This document shows positions 1-8,945 of a stretch of DNA of 64,000 nt, one piece after another (within the stretch, counting starts at the first letter, position 1; each line of letters opens with the position of its first letter). The notes under the pieces were generated by a model that was not told the origin of the DNA, did not search any database, and was given only the letters and a program-made list of their open reading frames with translations. The stretch lies in assembly GCA_023265995.1 (NCBI GenBank), contig JAHFSA010000002.1, positions 1 through 64,000 of the forward strand, in the 5' to 3' direction. Both the position numbers and the translations under genes were made by a program. The DNA is from Perlucidibaca sp. (GTDB lineage Bacteria; Pseudomonadota; Gammaproteobacteria; Pseudomonadales; Moraxellaceae).

Positions 1-2440
1 TGGTGCCATCCTCGAAAGCCAGACGTTCAACACGCCAGGAGGTGTTGAGGTAGTAGTTCATCACCGTGATGCTGTCCGTGGTGTCACGGATCTGGATGAT
101 CAGGTCATTGGCGTGCGAGAACGAGCGCATCAGCACCACATCGGCGGGCGTTACGCCCGCCTTGAAACGGATGGTGTCGAGATTGCCCGCCGTGATGTCA
201 CGATCATAGATCGTGTCCTGACCATCGCCGCGACCGAACAGATAGGTGTCGCTGCCATAGGCCATATCACCAAAGGTGGCATCGTAATCGCTGTTGAAGA
301 TGTCATTGCCAGAGCCTCCCTCCAGCACATCATTACCAATTCCTGCATAGACTCTGTCATCGCCAGTACCTGCAAAAATATGATCATTCTCAGTTCCACC
401 AAAGATCTCATCATTGCCAGCGCCGGCATAAATAACATCCGCTCCAGCCTTGCCAGAAATGGTGTCCATACCAGTCGATCCGAAGATCAAGTCTCCACCA
501 GTCGTGCCTTGCCCATTGGCTCCATCCTGGCCAATCACAGATGCCTGAAAAGCACCCAACAATGTGACCTGCTCCGGTGTCAGCTGCAAGTCCCCTAAAA
601 CATCTGCAAGCAGACGTTCACCCTCCCATATGGAACTCGAAATATGGCTTCTGGTAATCCGGTTAAAGTCTAGAAGATCAGCTATTCCGCTCGTTGAGTT
701 GAGAGCAATTTTTTCACTGAAATACTGACTGACGGCACTGAAGTCGAACCCGATGTCATCAGAGGTTATTTTTATACTAACCAGATCAAGAGCCGACTTG
801 AAACGCGTCTGCAAAAGCAGCGAGTCATAAACAGACTGCCGTAATGCGTCGTAAGATTTTTGCAGAAGATCCAGCTGGGCTACAGAGTAGCTGACACCCA
901 GCAACTGGTATGAGGGGGTGATCTCAAATCCCCCTCCTGAGCCCAGTGTGGTCAGTCCAAATACCGCTGAGTTACCAGCCTGACTAGCATTCGGTGCAGC
1001 AAAGAAATAGCGCCCGTTGAATGACTCAAGCACACTAATTTTTCTGCCCCAATCAGCTATCAACTGACGATAGCCAACCGTCAACGCCTCATTGTCGACA
1101 TCACGAAGATCAACTGGAGTTGGAGTCGAGCCATCGCCCGAAGCTTGATTTCCAGTACGCGTTATATTGCCAAAAGCAACATACTGAACCCTGTACGCGT
1201 CACCGACTCGATCGTCCAAAGAGACCTGCATGCCAGAGGTGGCAGCCCACGCAACCAGAAGCTGATCCAGCAGCGCCAGTTGCGCATCGCGACTGTTTGC
1301 CTGACTGTATTGTGCAAGAAGACTCTGTAAATTGACTGACAGGCTTGCTGCTTCACGCAAGTCGCGCACCAGACCAGAACCTTGCATATCGGGAAACGCC
1401 TCAACTCCTGGCGCCAAAGGCACATGATCCGTGAACTGCCGGTGGAACGTATCATCCATAAGATTAATATCAGCCATCTGGCCAACATCACCCATAGTCC
1501 CGGTTGAGCCATCAGATTTTACATAACTTCCTACATCGGCAATCTGGTTGCCGTTGCTCAACACTTGATTATTTTCCGTATTTTTAACGAAAAATTCGGC
1601 AATATCCAGCTGGCTCAGCGTAATCAGCTCCGTAGCCTGGGAAATGCCATCCTGATTCAAGTCACGCCATACGCGCAAATTAGTCCAGTTACTATCGAGA
1701 GAATTGACACGGCCATCATTATTTGAGTCCTGCTCTGCTAACGCAGCAAAGCCATCGGCAGCCTTCGTGCCATCTGCCAGTATGGTCGAGTCACCAAAAA
1801 GCTCACTACCATTATCGATCAAACCATTACCATTACGGTCAAAAACTAGAAAGCCATCATCAGAGCCAACCCAGCCCGTACCATTTTTGATGCCATCACC
1901 ATCGTGATCAAAAAGAATGGGACTTCCATCTGACGCCTTAGAGACTGTTTCTAATCCATCACCATCAAGATCTAAAGTAAGAGGATCTCTGCGCGGAAAA
2001 GACATTTGCGCCAAATTAAAACTTGTATCAACATTAAAACCTATACCATTAATATTTCCAGCCATTAAAACAGCGGAATTTATATTTCCAAGCTCATTTG
2101 AAGTCACACTCCCAGAGTGATCACTTAGCTTGTCAAGCAATAGCTTATAACCATCAGACGCCATACTAGACAAAATAGCCGCAACTGTAATTCCAACCAA
2201 GCCCTCACCAAGAAATGCTACAACCAATAGTGCCGCAAGAATCTCCGCAAGGCTCCCTCCAGTCGCCTTCAAAGCATCATAATTATCACCCTTAGATATA
2301 TCATTAATTGCACTAACAATATCAACAATAGGGGCAACGCCAACCGAATGCACTCCACCGCCAAACTCTACAGAGTACGCATCCCTTATGTAATCAATCG
2401 CTTCAACAATAGCAGCTGGAACTTCCTTATTATCAGCCAT
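1..2440 (-). CDS. RTX calcium-binding protein with FrpC-like self-processing module (3' end beyond window)
   Basis: Read directly on the minus strand: an open frame of about 813 codons from the ATG at 2440, still open at base 1, so the C-terminus is missing. An AAGGGA ribosome site lies 6 nt before the ATG. Residues 64-92 form a hydrophobic, Gly/Ala-rich stretch. D152-P153 opens a module (DPLTLDLDGDG) with several Asp-rich calcium loops: DLDGDG at 157, DHDGDG at 176, DRNGNG at 199, DSNNDG at 236 and DLNQDG at 258. This closely resembles the Neisseria FrpC module that cleaves its own Asp-Pro bond when calcium binds. Near nt 290-500 come RTX nonapeptides (GNDEIFGGT, GDDRVYAGI, GNDVLEGGS), followed by an HCBP-related segment (DTIRFKAGV...). 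Such proteins normally leave by type I secretion; no secretion genes are visible here. Function (toxin, adhesin or effector) is unknown. Base composition is AT-richer than the rest of the window, suggesting acquisition. Confidence 0.88.
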   Translation of the reverse strand, partial: MADNKEVPAAIVEAIDYIRDAYSVEFGGGVHSVGVAPIVDIVSAINDISKGDNYDALKATGGSLAEILAALLVVAFLGEGLVGITVAAILSSMASDGYKLLLDKLSDHSGSVTSNELGNINSAVLMAGNINGIGFNVDTSFNLAQMSFPRRDPLTLDLDGDGLETVSKASDGSPILFDHDGDGIKNGTGWVGSDDGFLVFDRNGNGLIDNGSELFGDSTILADGTKAADGFAALAEQDSNNDGRVNSLDSNWTNLRVWRDLNQDGISQATELITLSQLDIAEFFVKNTENNQVLSNGNQIADVGSYVKSDGSTGTMGDVGQMADINLMDDTFHRQFTDHVPLAPGVEAFPDMQGSGLVRDLREAASLSVNLQSLLAQYSQANSRDAQLALLDQLLVAWAATSGMQVSLDDRVGDAYRVQYVAFGNITRTGNQASGDGSTPTPVDLRDVDNEALTVGYRQLIADWGRKISVLESFNGRYFFAAPNASQAGNSAVFGLTTLGSGGGFEITPSYQLLGVSYSVAQLDLLQKSYDALRQSVYDSLLLQTRFKSALDLVSIKITSDDIGFDFSAVSQYFSEKIALNSTSGIADLLDFNRITRSHISSSIWEGERLLADVLGDLQLTPEQVTLLGAFQASVIGQDGANGQGTTGGDLIFGSTGMDTISGKAGADVIYAGAGNDEIFGGTENDHIFAGTGDDRVYAGIGNDVLEGGSGNDIFNSDYDATFGDMAYGSDTYLFGRGDGQDTIYDRDITAGNLDTIRFKAGVTPADVVLMRSFSHANDLIIQIRDTTDSITVMNYYLNTSWRVERLAFEDGT

Positions 2441-2441
2441 A

Positions 2442-2930
2442 TTAATCCCTTAAAATCCTACAAATTATTATTGAAAAAGCGCACGCAGTAACATATTCAT
2501 AAATAGGAATCCAAAACAACAGAAAACCAAAGCTCTCCATTCGAACAAATAAAGTTTCACTATAGTCTGTCTTGAAAAATAAAATATAAGATATTCCAAA
2601 AAAAAACAAAATTGACGCCAAAACAGGATGCCGCAAGCTCTCATTGCCAGCAGCGTATGAATTTATTTTTTTTATAGCATCAGAATTCAATTTTGAGGCA
2701 ATTACAATAACATAAATAAAAACAACAATAAAATATGAATCAATTAAGAATTTAGCAGCCCCAGATCCATTTATTACAGCCGCAGCACCAATATATCCAG
2801 GATACTTAGAAAAGTAACTCCCAACCAAAAAAACAACAGCCGACACAACATACCCAATCCAGAAAAAATTTCTAAATAAATCAAATGGCCTTACGAATTC
2901 GTACCCAGTAAATCGGCTTATTCCAGTCAC
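2442..2930 (-). CDS. small AT-rich integral membrane protein upstream of RTX gene
   Basis: 162 residues starting at a GTG (codon 2930-2928) behind a strong GGAGG site at 2935-2939. I do not recognise the family. The sequence shows about four hydrophobic segments: WIGYVVSAVVFLVGSYF near residue 25, FIVVFIYVIVIA near 67, ILFFFGISYILFF near 107 and a C-terminal one ending FSIIICRILRD. No signal peptide or catalytic motif is apparent. The stop codon lies one base before the start of the RTX gene, so the two are almost certainly cotranscribed and translationally coupled. GC content is far below that of genes to the right. Possible roles, all inference: an immunity or protective membrane protein for the RTX product, or a membrane partner in its export. 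Confidence 0.75.
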   Translation of the reverse strand: MTGISRFTGYEFVRPFDLFRNFFWIGYVVSAVVFLVGSYFSKYPGYIGAAAVINGSGAAKFLIDSYFIVVFIYVIVIASKLNSDAIKKINSYAAGNESLRHPVLASILFFFGISYILFFKTDYSETLFVRMESFGFLLFWIPIYEYVTACAFSIIICRILRD

Positions 2931-3175
2931 GCCCCCTCCAGAAATAGCTCTTAAAAATTAAAATTGACACTACAATCTCTTACGAGATCAAAAATGAATC
3001 CATAAAATTTCAGTAAATTTTTGTATCAAAATGCAGGAAAAATCTTACAGATCATCAGAGCATGACTACAACCACCTAAATACCAGACCATATTCTTGAC
3101 CCGCTCGTTGACAACACGATGAAGCCAATGAGTGAGGACACCCGCACCAGAAGGTCAATCACTTAATTAACATCG
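2931..3175. other. AT-rich intergenic region upstream of the RTX operon
   Basis: 245 bases between the membrane-protein start and the 3' end of the DUF2238 gene, both read leftwards. The left two thirds are AT-rich, with runs such as AAAATTTCAGTAAATTTTTG. The promoter of the membrane-protein/RTX pair probably lies here, but I could not pick convincing -35/-10 boxes. The composition changes sharply near 3070-3180, which may mark the border of an acquired segment. Confidence 0.4.
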
Positions 3176-3805
3176 CTACAAACGCTGCCTCCGATGACAG
3201 AACAGCCATTCGCACAACGCCGCGATCAGCGTCCCGACAAACGCCAGCCCCATGTCCTTCTGGGCATCCCAGACATCACCCTGGGTGCCGAGATAGGCCA
3301 TGCCGAGGTGGCCGCCGAAAACCTCGGCAGCGCCCCACTCCAGCAATTCGTAGAGATGCGAGATGGTGGCCAGGATGGCGATCGGATAGAGATAGCTGGT
3401 GACCTGGCCGACACCGGCCATTTGCCGGGTCAGCGAACGCAGCGGGTGGAACATGAGAACGCCGAAGAGGAAATGCACGAGCCGGTCAAAATGGTTGCGC
3501 TCCAGGCCCAGTTGCTCGCGCAGCGTGGTGCCGGTCAGGGATTGCAGCCACTGCTCGTAGGGCACTTCAGCGTAGGTGTAATGCGCACCGACGGCGTGCA
3601 GCAGGCCGAACACGAAGATCAGGCTCCACGACAAGGTCGACAGCGGATATCGGCGATGCAGCCAGAGCAGCGTCGGCAGCGCGATGACCACCAGCAGGTT
3701 TTCCAGCAGCCAGTCGTGCCGGTCGTGCGGAGCCACCGCCAGCAGGCACCAGACCGACAGATAGATCACCAGCAGAACGACGAGATAGCGTTTGGCGGGC
3801 TGCAT
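3176..3805 (-). CDS. DUF2238 (YjdF-type) inner-membrane protein
   Basis: 209 residues, polytopic membrane protein. The ATG at 3805 is preferred over an upstream in-frame GTG at 3835 because GGGAG sits about 7 nt before it and nothing comparable precedes the GTG. Hydrophobic segments recur throughout (LVVLLVIYLSVWCLLAV, LLVVIALPTLLWL, LIFVFGLLHAVGA, YPIAILATI, LAFVGTLIAALCEWLF). The conserved C-terminal block HLYELLEW followed by GTQGDVWDAQKDM is characteristic of the DUF2238/YjdF family, whose biochemical role is unknown. It is divergent from the lytic transglycosylase at 3929. The family assignment is recalled knowledge from motifs. Confidence 0.8.
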   Translation of the reverse strand: MQPAKRYLVVLLVIYLSVWCLLAVAPHDRHDWLLENLLVVIALPTLLWLHRRYPLSTLSWSLIFVFGLLHAVGAHYTYAEVPYEQWLQSLTGTTLREQLGLERNHFDRLVHFLFGVLMFHPLRSLTRQMAGVGQVTSYLYPIAILATISHLYELLEWGAAEVFGGHLGMAYLGTQGDVWDAQKDMGLAFVGTLIAALCEWLFCHRRQRL

Positions 3806-3928
3806 GAGCGACTCCCAGCGCGGCTGAGCAGTCACTATATAGCGCCAGTGCTGGCTCCACAGCCAGCGACCGGCATGTTAGGGTTCCATTTTCAGGGCTA
3901 CCTCAACCACTCGTCGCCACGGATACCC

Positions 3929-5257
3929 ATGCTGCCTTCGCGTCACCTGCCGACGAAAATCGTCGGCGCCCTCGCCGTCTCGCTGCTCGCCGCCTGCGCC
4001 TCGCATGCTCCGGCACCTGTCGCCACGACCCCGCCAGCCCCACCCTTGCTAGCGCCAGCCGCTGCGGCCAGCGTTGTCAGCCCGGAGGCCGCCGCGACCT
4101 TCGCCCGCTGCCTGGACGAGCTGCGGGCGCCAGCCCGGGCCGCCGGCATCGGCAATGACAGCTATGCACGCCTGACCGAGGGTCTGCAGCCGGATGTCAG
4201 CGTGCTCGATCGACTGGATCGGCAACCCGAATTCAGCCTGCCGATCTGGGACTACCTCTCCGGTCTGGTTGATGACGAGCGTGTCGATCTCGGGCGCGAG
4301 CGCATGAACCAGCATGCGGCCGTGCTCGCCGACATCAGCCAGCGCTACGGCGTGCCGGCCGAGGCCGTGGTGGCGGTCTGGGGTGTGGAAAGCAATTTCG
4401 GGCAGACCGTCGGCAGCTATCCGCTGCGCCAGTCGCTGGGCACGCTGAGCTGCATGGGCAGGCGCCAGGCCTTCTTTCGCGGTGAATTCTTCGCCACCCT
4501 GCGCATGCTGCAGGCTGGCGACGTCCGTCCCGAGCGCCTGACCGGCTCCTGGGCCGGCGCCTTCGGCCAGACCCAGTTCATGCCCAGCACCTTCGAGCGT
4601 CTGGCCGTCGACTTCGACGGCGATGGCCGCCGCGATGTCATCGACAGCGTGCCCGACGCCCTCGCCTCCACCGCCAACTTCCTGCACAAGGCCAGCTGGC
4701 AGGCCGGCATGCCGTGGGGCTTCGAGGTGAGGCTGCCGCAGGGCTTCGCCAGTGCCGGTGAGAGCCGTCGCAACAAGCGCCCGCTCTCGGTCTGGGCTGC
4801 GCGCGGCGTGCAACGTGTCGATGGTTCACCGTTGTTCGCGGAAACGACCGACGCCAGTGCCGGCAGTGCCGAAGGCGTGACCGCCAGCACGCCGGTCGGC
4901 CTGCTGCTGCCGTCCGGTCCGCTCGGTCCGGCCTTTCTGGTGACACGCAACTTCGATGCCTTCTACAGCTACAACGCGGCGGAAAGCTACGGTCTGGCCA
5001 TCGCGCACCTGTCCGATCGTTTGCGCGGCGGCGGTGAATTCGTCACGCCCTGGCCCACCGACGACCCCGGTCTGTCGCGCGCGCAGAGGCGCGAACTACA
5101 GGAGCTGCTGGTCAAGCGCGGCCATGACATCGGCGAGGTCGACGGTCGCCTCGGCGAGCGCAGCCGTGTGGCCATACGCAGTGAACAGGAAAAGCTGGGG
5201 CAGCCGGCTACCGGCCGGGGCGGACTCAAGCTGTTGCTGGCACTGCGCGGAGGCTGA
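3929..5257 (+). CDS. lytic murein transglycosylase, MltB-type lipoprotein with peptidoglycan-binding domain
   Basis: 442 residues. The open frame extends further upstream, but that part is antisense to the DUF2238 gene. The ATG at 3929 gives a classical lipoprotein signal peptide with lipobox LAAC, the lipidated Cys being residue 23. Residues about 52-345 match the SLT_2/MltB lytic transglycosylase fold, which cleaves the MurNAc-GlcNAc bond and leaves 1,6-anhydro ends; the catalytic Glu should be E154 in VWGVESNFG. GQTQFMPSTF and DFDGDGRRDV are typical of the family. The last 65 or so residues (LSRAQRRELQELL, GLGERSR-like pattern) form a PG_binding_1 domain. The product is expected on the inner leaflet of the outer membrane, acting in wall turnover. 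The exact Mlt subclass is uncertain. Confidence 0.88.
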   Translation: MLPSRHLPTKIVGALAVSLLAACASHAPAPVATTPPAPPLLAPAAAASVVSPEAAATFARCLDELRAPARAAGIGNDSYARLTEGLQPDVSVLDRLDRQPEFSLPIWDYLSGLVDDERVDLGRERMNQHAAVLADISQRYGVPAEAVVAVWGVESNFGQTVGSYPLRQSLGTLSCMGRRQAFFRGEFFATLRMLQAGDVRPERLTGSWAGAFGQTQFMPSTFERLAVDFDGDGRRDVIDSVPDALASTANFLHKASWQAGMPWGFEVRLPQGFASAGESRRNKRPLSVWAARGVQRVDGSPLFAETTDASAGSAEGVTASTPVGLLLPSGPLGPAFLVTRNFDAFYSYNAAESYGLAIAHLSDRLRGGGEFVTPWPTDDPGLSRAQRRELQELLVKRGHDIGEVDGRLGERSRVAIRSEQEKLGQPATGRGGLKLLLALRGG

Positions 5258-5279
5258 GCCCGCCGGCCTTACCCATGAG

Positions 5280-5528
5280 TCAGGACTTGCGGGCGTGGGT
5301 GCCGTCGCAGAAAGGTCTCGTGCCCGTACCCTTGCAGCCGCAGAAGAACACGGTACGGGCCTGATCGGCATCGTAGCGGACCGGGGTGAAACCGGTGTCC
5401 TTGTGCGAGCCGTCGCAGAACGGCTGACTGCGGCTGCGCCCGCAGGCGCACCAGAAATAGGACTTGCCGGCCTCGACATCGACCGCGAACGGGGTATCGG
5501 ATGCCCTCACCGCCTCAAGCCTGTTCAT
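5280..5528 (-). CDS. CDGSH-type iron-sulfur protein with two CDGSH motifs
   Basis: 82 residues, beginning with ATG behind GAGGAG. It carries two tandem zinc-finger-like CDGSH motifs: C27-x-C29...C38-D-G-S-H42 and C63-x-C65...C74-D-G-T-H78. Each three-Cys/one-His set is expected to bind a redox-active [2Fe-2S] cluster, as in mitoNEET-family proteins. There is no signal peptide or membrane anchor, so it is probably cytosolic. It starts 11 nt after the stop of the secreted protein gene at 5540-6373 and is likely cotranscribed with it. Its physiological partner is unknown. Confidence 0.88.
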   Translation of the reverse strand: MNRLEAVRASDTPFAVDVEAGKSYFWCACGRSRSQPFCDGSHKDTGFTPVRYDADQARTVFFCGCKGTGTRPFCDGTHARKS

Positions 5529-5539
5529 GGTGATTCTCC

Positions 5540-6373
5540 TCAGGTCCGGATCTCGGAGCTGCCCATGCTGTTGATCATGGCCTGCATCATCTTGTCGAGC
5601 ACGGCGGCATAGCCCTGGGTCATGCCGCTCATGGAAGCCCGGTAGAAGCGCGATGCCGCCGGGGTCTTGAGGAAGCGTTCGTAGGCCGCCAGCTCGCTGG
5701 CGGGTATGTCGCGATAGGCGTGCGCCAGCGACAACCGCACCATCTCCTCAGTGCGTGGCCGGGCTCCGGCCAGCTGCGCCCTCACCTGTCCGCGATAAGC
5801 CTCGGCGTCGAATGACTGGTGCGGCCGCACGGCATTCAGCAAGGCCGCATGGATGGCCATGCCGGCGTACTCCTGCAGGAGCAGGTTGAGCTCGGTAATG
5901 CCGAGCAGGAGGTCTATGCGGCGGGCGAAACCGAGCTTGGCCTTGTCTCTGCGCACCTCGTCGATACGGCTCAGCATGTCCTGCAGCGCCGACGCCTCTG
6001 CCGATGCCTCCTCGGCCAGAACAATGCGACGGCCACGATCGGATTGCAGCCACGCCAGCAGCTGGCGGGCATCATCCTCACTCAGGCTGTTTTTCAGGGC
6101 TGTGCGTATGGGACTGAGCAGATCTTCGAGCTGGAAGGCGTCCTGCATGGACTTCTGCATGCGCTGCACATCGGCATCGGCGGTGCCGGGTTGCTGCTGC
6201 CGGGCCAGATCCATGCCGGCGATGACCTGATCCGGAAAGGCGGCCAGTTGCTGGCGCGCACCGGAGAGTTCGAGCAACTGCGCGATGACCTGATCGCTGG
6301 CCGGCGCGGCACGGACGAGGAATGGGAGCGTAAGCAGTGACAGCAAGACAACGAGACGAGCGATGACCTTCAT
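5540..6373 (-). CDS. exported helical protein, DUF2059-like
   Basis: 277 residues from the ATG at 6373, chosen because AAGGGGAA lies just upstream and the first 22 residues form a Sec signal peptide (MKVIARLVVLLSLLTLPF ending VRAAP). The mature part is alpha-helical and charged, with no cysteines of note. The C-terminal half (YERFLKTPAASRFY, then MTQGYAAVLDKMM) resembles DUF2059-like periplasmic proteins of unknown function. It is followed 11 nt later by the CDGSH gene. An in-frame extension to 6445 exists but lacks a ribosome site. The family call is tentative. Confidence 0.65.
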   Translation of the reverse strand: MKVIARLVVLLSLLTLPFLVRAAPASDQVIAQLLELSGARQQLAAFPDQVIAGMDLARQQQPGTADADVQRMQKSMQDAFQLEDLLSPIRTALKNSLSEDDARQLLAWLQSDRGRRIVLAEEASAEASALQDMLSRIDEVRRDKAKLGFARRIDLLLGITELNLLLQEYAGMAIHAALLNAVRPHQSFDAEAYRGQVRAQLAGARPRTEEMVRLSLAHAYRDIPASELAAYERFLKTPAASRFYRASMSGMTQGYAAVLDKMMQAMINSMGSSEIRT

Positions 6374-6475
6374 GGCATTCCCCTTCCCTGCTTCCGATAT
6401 CTCCAGCAACAAGCATGAGACATGGAAGCCGGGGATGGAAGCCACTGCCTGTGCGGGCAGCCTGCCGGCGTACGC

Positions 6476-6715
6476 TCAGCCTTCGCTGAAGCGGATGATG
6501 TCCAGCAGCGAGAACGGCCAGGCCAGTTCGCGGCCATCGTCGGCGAGCAGGACCGGAATGCGTTCGCCGTAGCGCGCCACCAGATCCTCGTCGAGCGCGA
6601 TGTCGCGATACTGCCAGTCGATGTGACGCGCCGTCGCCGCGCGGGTCAGCAGGCCTTCGGCGACATCGCAGAGATGGCAGCCGCGCGTGCCGAGCAGCGC
6701 CAGCGCGGCCGCCAC
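6476..6715 (-). CDS. glutaredoxin-like DUF836 family protein
   Basis: 79 residues, starting at a GTG one base after the rlmKL stop, so probably coupled to it. The N-terminus LALLGTRGCHLC has a thioredoxin-fold strand followed by a CxxC pair (C13, C16). The later segment ERIPVLL contains the cis-proline expected in glutaredoxin-like folds. This matches the short glutaredoxin-like DUF836 (YbbN/PF05768-type) proteins whose substrates are unknown. It closes the pyrD-rlmKL-grx string. Confidence 0.75.
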   Translation of the reverse strand: MAAALALLGTRGCHLCDVAEGLLTRAATARHIDWQYRDIALDEDLVARYGERIPVLLADDGRELAWPFSLLDIIRFSEG

Positions 6716-6716
6716 G

Positions 6717-8945
6717 TCAGACCCCGGCCTTGTGGCGCAGGCGCCAGCAGCGATGAATCTTCGGGTTGCGCTCGAAATCGAAGCCGATGGTCTCGGCGCT
6801 GATGTCGGTCACGTCGTAGTTGGCCGTCAGCCAGTCATCGAGCTGGAACTTGCGGAAGTTGTTGGAGAAGTACAGCGTGCCATCCGGCGTCAGCAGGTTC
6901 ATGGCCATGCGCAGCAGCTGCGTGTGATCGCGCTGGACATCGAAGATGTCATTCATGCGCTTGGAGTTCGAGAACGTCGGCGGATCGACGAAGATCAGCT
7001 CGTAGAGCTCGCGCGGCTGCACGTTCTGCTCGTCACGCAGCCAGGTCATGACATCGGCCTGGATGAGGCGATGACGCGCCTCCGGCAGACCGTTCAGCGC
7101 CAGGTTGCGATCGGCCCAGTGCAGATAGGTCGCCGACATGTCGACCGTGGTCGTGGTCAGCGCGCCGCCATGCTCGCCGGTGCCAAGCGCGGCCTGCACA
7201 CTGGCCGTGCCGGTGTAGGCGAAGAGATTGAGGAAATGCTTGCCCTCGGCCTCGGCCGCCAGACGCAGACGCAGCGGCCGGTGATCGAGGAAGAGACCGG
7301 TGTCGAGGTAGTCGGTCAGGTTGACCAGCAGCTGAGCCCTGCCCTCGCGCACTTCGAAGAACTTGCCGGCCTTGGCCTGCTTCTCGTACTGCTTCTTGCC
7401 GCTCTGGCGCTCGCGCACCTTGAGGAAGACCTTGTCACGATGCAGGCCGAGCACCTTGCGGATGACCACCAGCGCGAGCTTGAAACGGGCCACGGCCTTT
7501 TCCGGGTCGACGGTCTTCGGCGGCGCGTACTCCTGCACGTGCAGGCGGCCATCGTAGACATCCACCGCCACGTTGAACTCGGGCAGGTCGGCGTCGTAGA
7601 GACGGAAGCAGCGCACATCCTCGCTTTCCGCTTCCTTCAGCGCCACCTTCAGGTTCTTCATCAGGCGGTTGGCGAGATCCATGCCTTCCGGCGGGATGTC
7701 ATCGAGCGTGCCGTTGAACTGCAGCGGCAGCTCCGGCTCCGCCGGCAGCACACGGCCATGGCGGGCGAAGATCGGCAGCGCGCCGTTGAACAGGCGCAGC
7801 GTGCCGCGATGTTCGAGACCGAGCGCATCGGCGTGCTGGATGTCGGCGGCCAGAACCACGGCATCCCAGTGCGGCAGCCGGTGGCGCAGTTCGCGGCCAA
7901 TGGCGCGATAGAGATCACGGATGCTGTTTTCCTCGCCCAGGCGCTCGCCATAAGGAGGATTGGTGGCGACCAGGCCGGGCACGGTGTGGTTGTCACCGGC
8001 ACCGGTCTCGCTGGCATCCCATTCAGCCGGCAAGCGCCACTCGGCCACGCTGCGCTGCTCCAGCGTCAGCCAGGCCGCGACACCGGCGGACTGGGCATTG
8101 CGCTGGGCGCAGGACAGCGCATGGGAGTCGGCATCGAAGCCGATCAGGCGCGGCGCCGGACGCTGCAGGCCGGCGAGACGACGTGCCACGGCGGCATCAC
8201 GCAGTTCGCGCCAGAGCACGGCCTGATGACCGACCCAGCCCTCGAAACCGAAGTGGATGCGCGCCAGACCGGGCGCGACATCGGCCCACATCAGCGCGGC
8301 CTCGATCAGCACCGTGCCGGAGCCGCAGAGCGGATCGAAGAGACGGCCCTGACCGCGCGCCGGCCAGCCGGCCTGCATGAGCATGGCGGCGGCCAGGTTT
8401 TCCTTGAGCGGCGCATCGGTCTGCGCCACGCGGTAACCGCGCTTGTGCAGGCTGTCGCCGGAAAAGTCGAGACTGACGCTGATGCGGTCGGCCTCGATGA
8501 AGACATGCAGGCTGAGGTCCGGACGCTCGGCATCCACCGACGGACGCTCGCCGGTGCGCTGGCGGAAGCGGTCGACGATGGCATCCTTGAGACGCAGCGA
8601 GGCAAAACGGGTATGCGTGCTGACACCCTTGGCGGCAGCGGCGCGGATGGCGAACGTCGCACCCGTGCGCAGAACCTGCTCCCAGGGATGCTTGAGCGCC
8701 GCCTCGTAAAGGGCATCGGGGTCGCCGGACGGCACGCTGAGCACCGGCAGCAGCACACGCGAGGCCAGACGCGACCACAGGCAGAAACGGTAGCCGGCGG
8801 CCAGGTCGCCCTGCACCGAGATGGCACCCTTGAGCTTGCGCGGCTGGCTGGCGCCAAGCGCGACCAGCTCATCCATCAGCAGATCATCGAGGCCGTCGGC
8901 GCCGGTGATCACCCACTCGCGGGTCTTTTCCAGAGCTGCGCTCAA
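6717..8945 (-). CDS. rlmL: bifunctional 23S rRNA m2G2445/m7G2069 methyltransferase RlmKL
   Basis: 742 residues. The open frame could be extended to an ATG at 9005, but that lies inside pyrD. A TTG at 8945 preceded by GGGAG overlaps the pyrD stop (TTGA) and gives the expected N-terminus [18 protein letters not shown]. The N-terminal half has a THUMP region (about 40-160), a SAM-binding DPLCGSG near residue 204 and the N-methyltransferase motif NPPYGERLG at about 329. The C-terminal half, from about residue 440, is the RlmK methyltransferase with FAYTGTASV and [12 protein letters not shown]. Two activities fused in one chain are normal for gammaproteobacteria. It modifies domain V of 23S rRNA during assembly. 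Confidence 0.93.
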   Translation of the reverse strand: MSAALEKTREWVITGADGLDDLLMDELVALGASQPRKLKGAISVQGDLAAGYRFCLWSRLASRVLLPVLSVPSGDPDALYEAALKHPWEQVLRTGATFAIRAAAAKGVSTHTRFASLRLKDAIVDRFRQRTGERPSVDAERPDLSLHVFIEADRISVSLDFSGDSLHKRGYRVAQTDAPLKENLAAAMLMQAGWPARGQGRLFDPLCGSGTVLIEAALMWADVAPGLARIHFGFEGWVGHQAVLWRELRDAAVARRLAGLQRPAPRLIGFDADSHALSCAQRNAQSAGVAAWLTLEQRSVAEWRLPAEWDASETGAGDNHTVPGLVATNPPYGERLGEENSIRDLYRAIGRELRHRLPHWDAVVLAADIQHADALGLEHRGTLRLFNGALPIFARHGRVLPAEPELPLQFNGTLDDIPPEGMDLANRLMKNLKVALKEAESEDVRCFRLYDADLPEFNVAVDVYDGRLHVQEYAPPKTVDPEKAVARFKLALVVIRKVLGLHRDKVFLKVRERQSGKKQYEKQAKAGKFFEVREGRAQLLVNLTDYLDTGLFLDHRPLRLRLAAEAEGKHFLNLFAYTGTASVQAALGTGEHGGALTTTTVDMSATYLHWADRNLALNGLPEARHRLIQADVMTWLRDEQNVQPRELYELIFVDPPTFSNSKRMNDIFDVQRDHTQLLRMAMNLLTPDGTLYFSNNFRKFQLDDWLTANYDVTDISAETIGFDFERNPKIHRCWRLRHKAGV

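Noticed and set aside
285-505. Short tandem repeats that might look like a CRISPR or satellite array
   Set aside because: They are degenerate 27-base units coding RTX nonapeptides, without identical repeats or spacers.
113-598. 161-codon plus-strand open frame in the RTX region
   Set aside because: It is an antisense shadow of the RTX repeats; the repeats read properly on the minus strand with canonical GGxG units.
3194-3928. N-terminal extension of the lytic transglycosylase frame
   Set aside because: It is antisense to the DUF2238 gene, and the signal peptide with lipobox begins at 3929.
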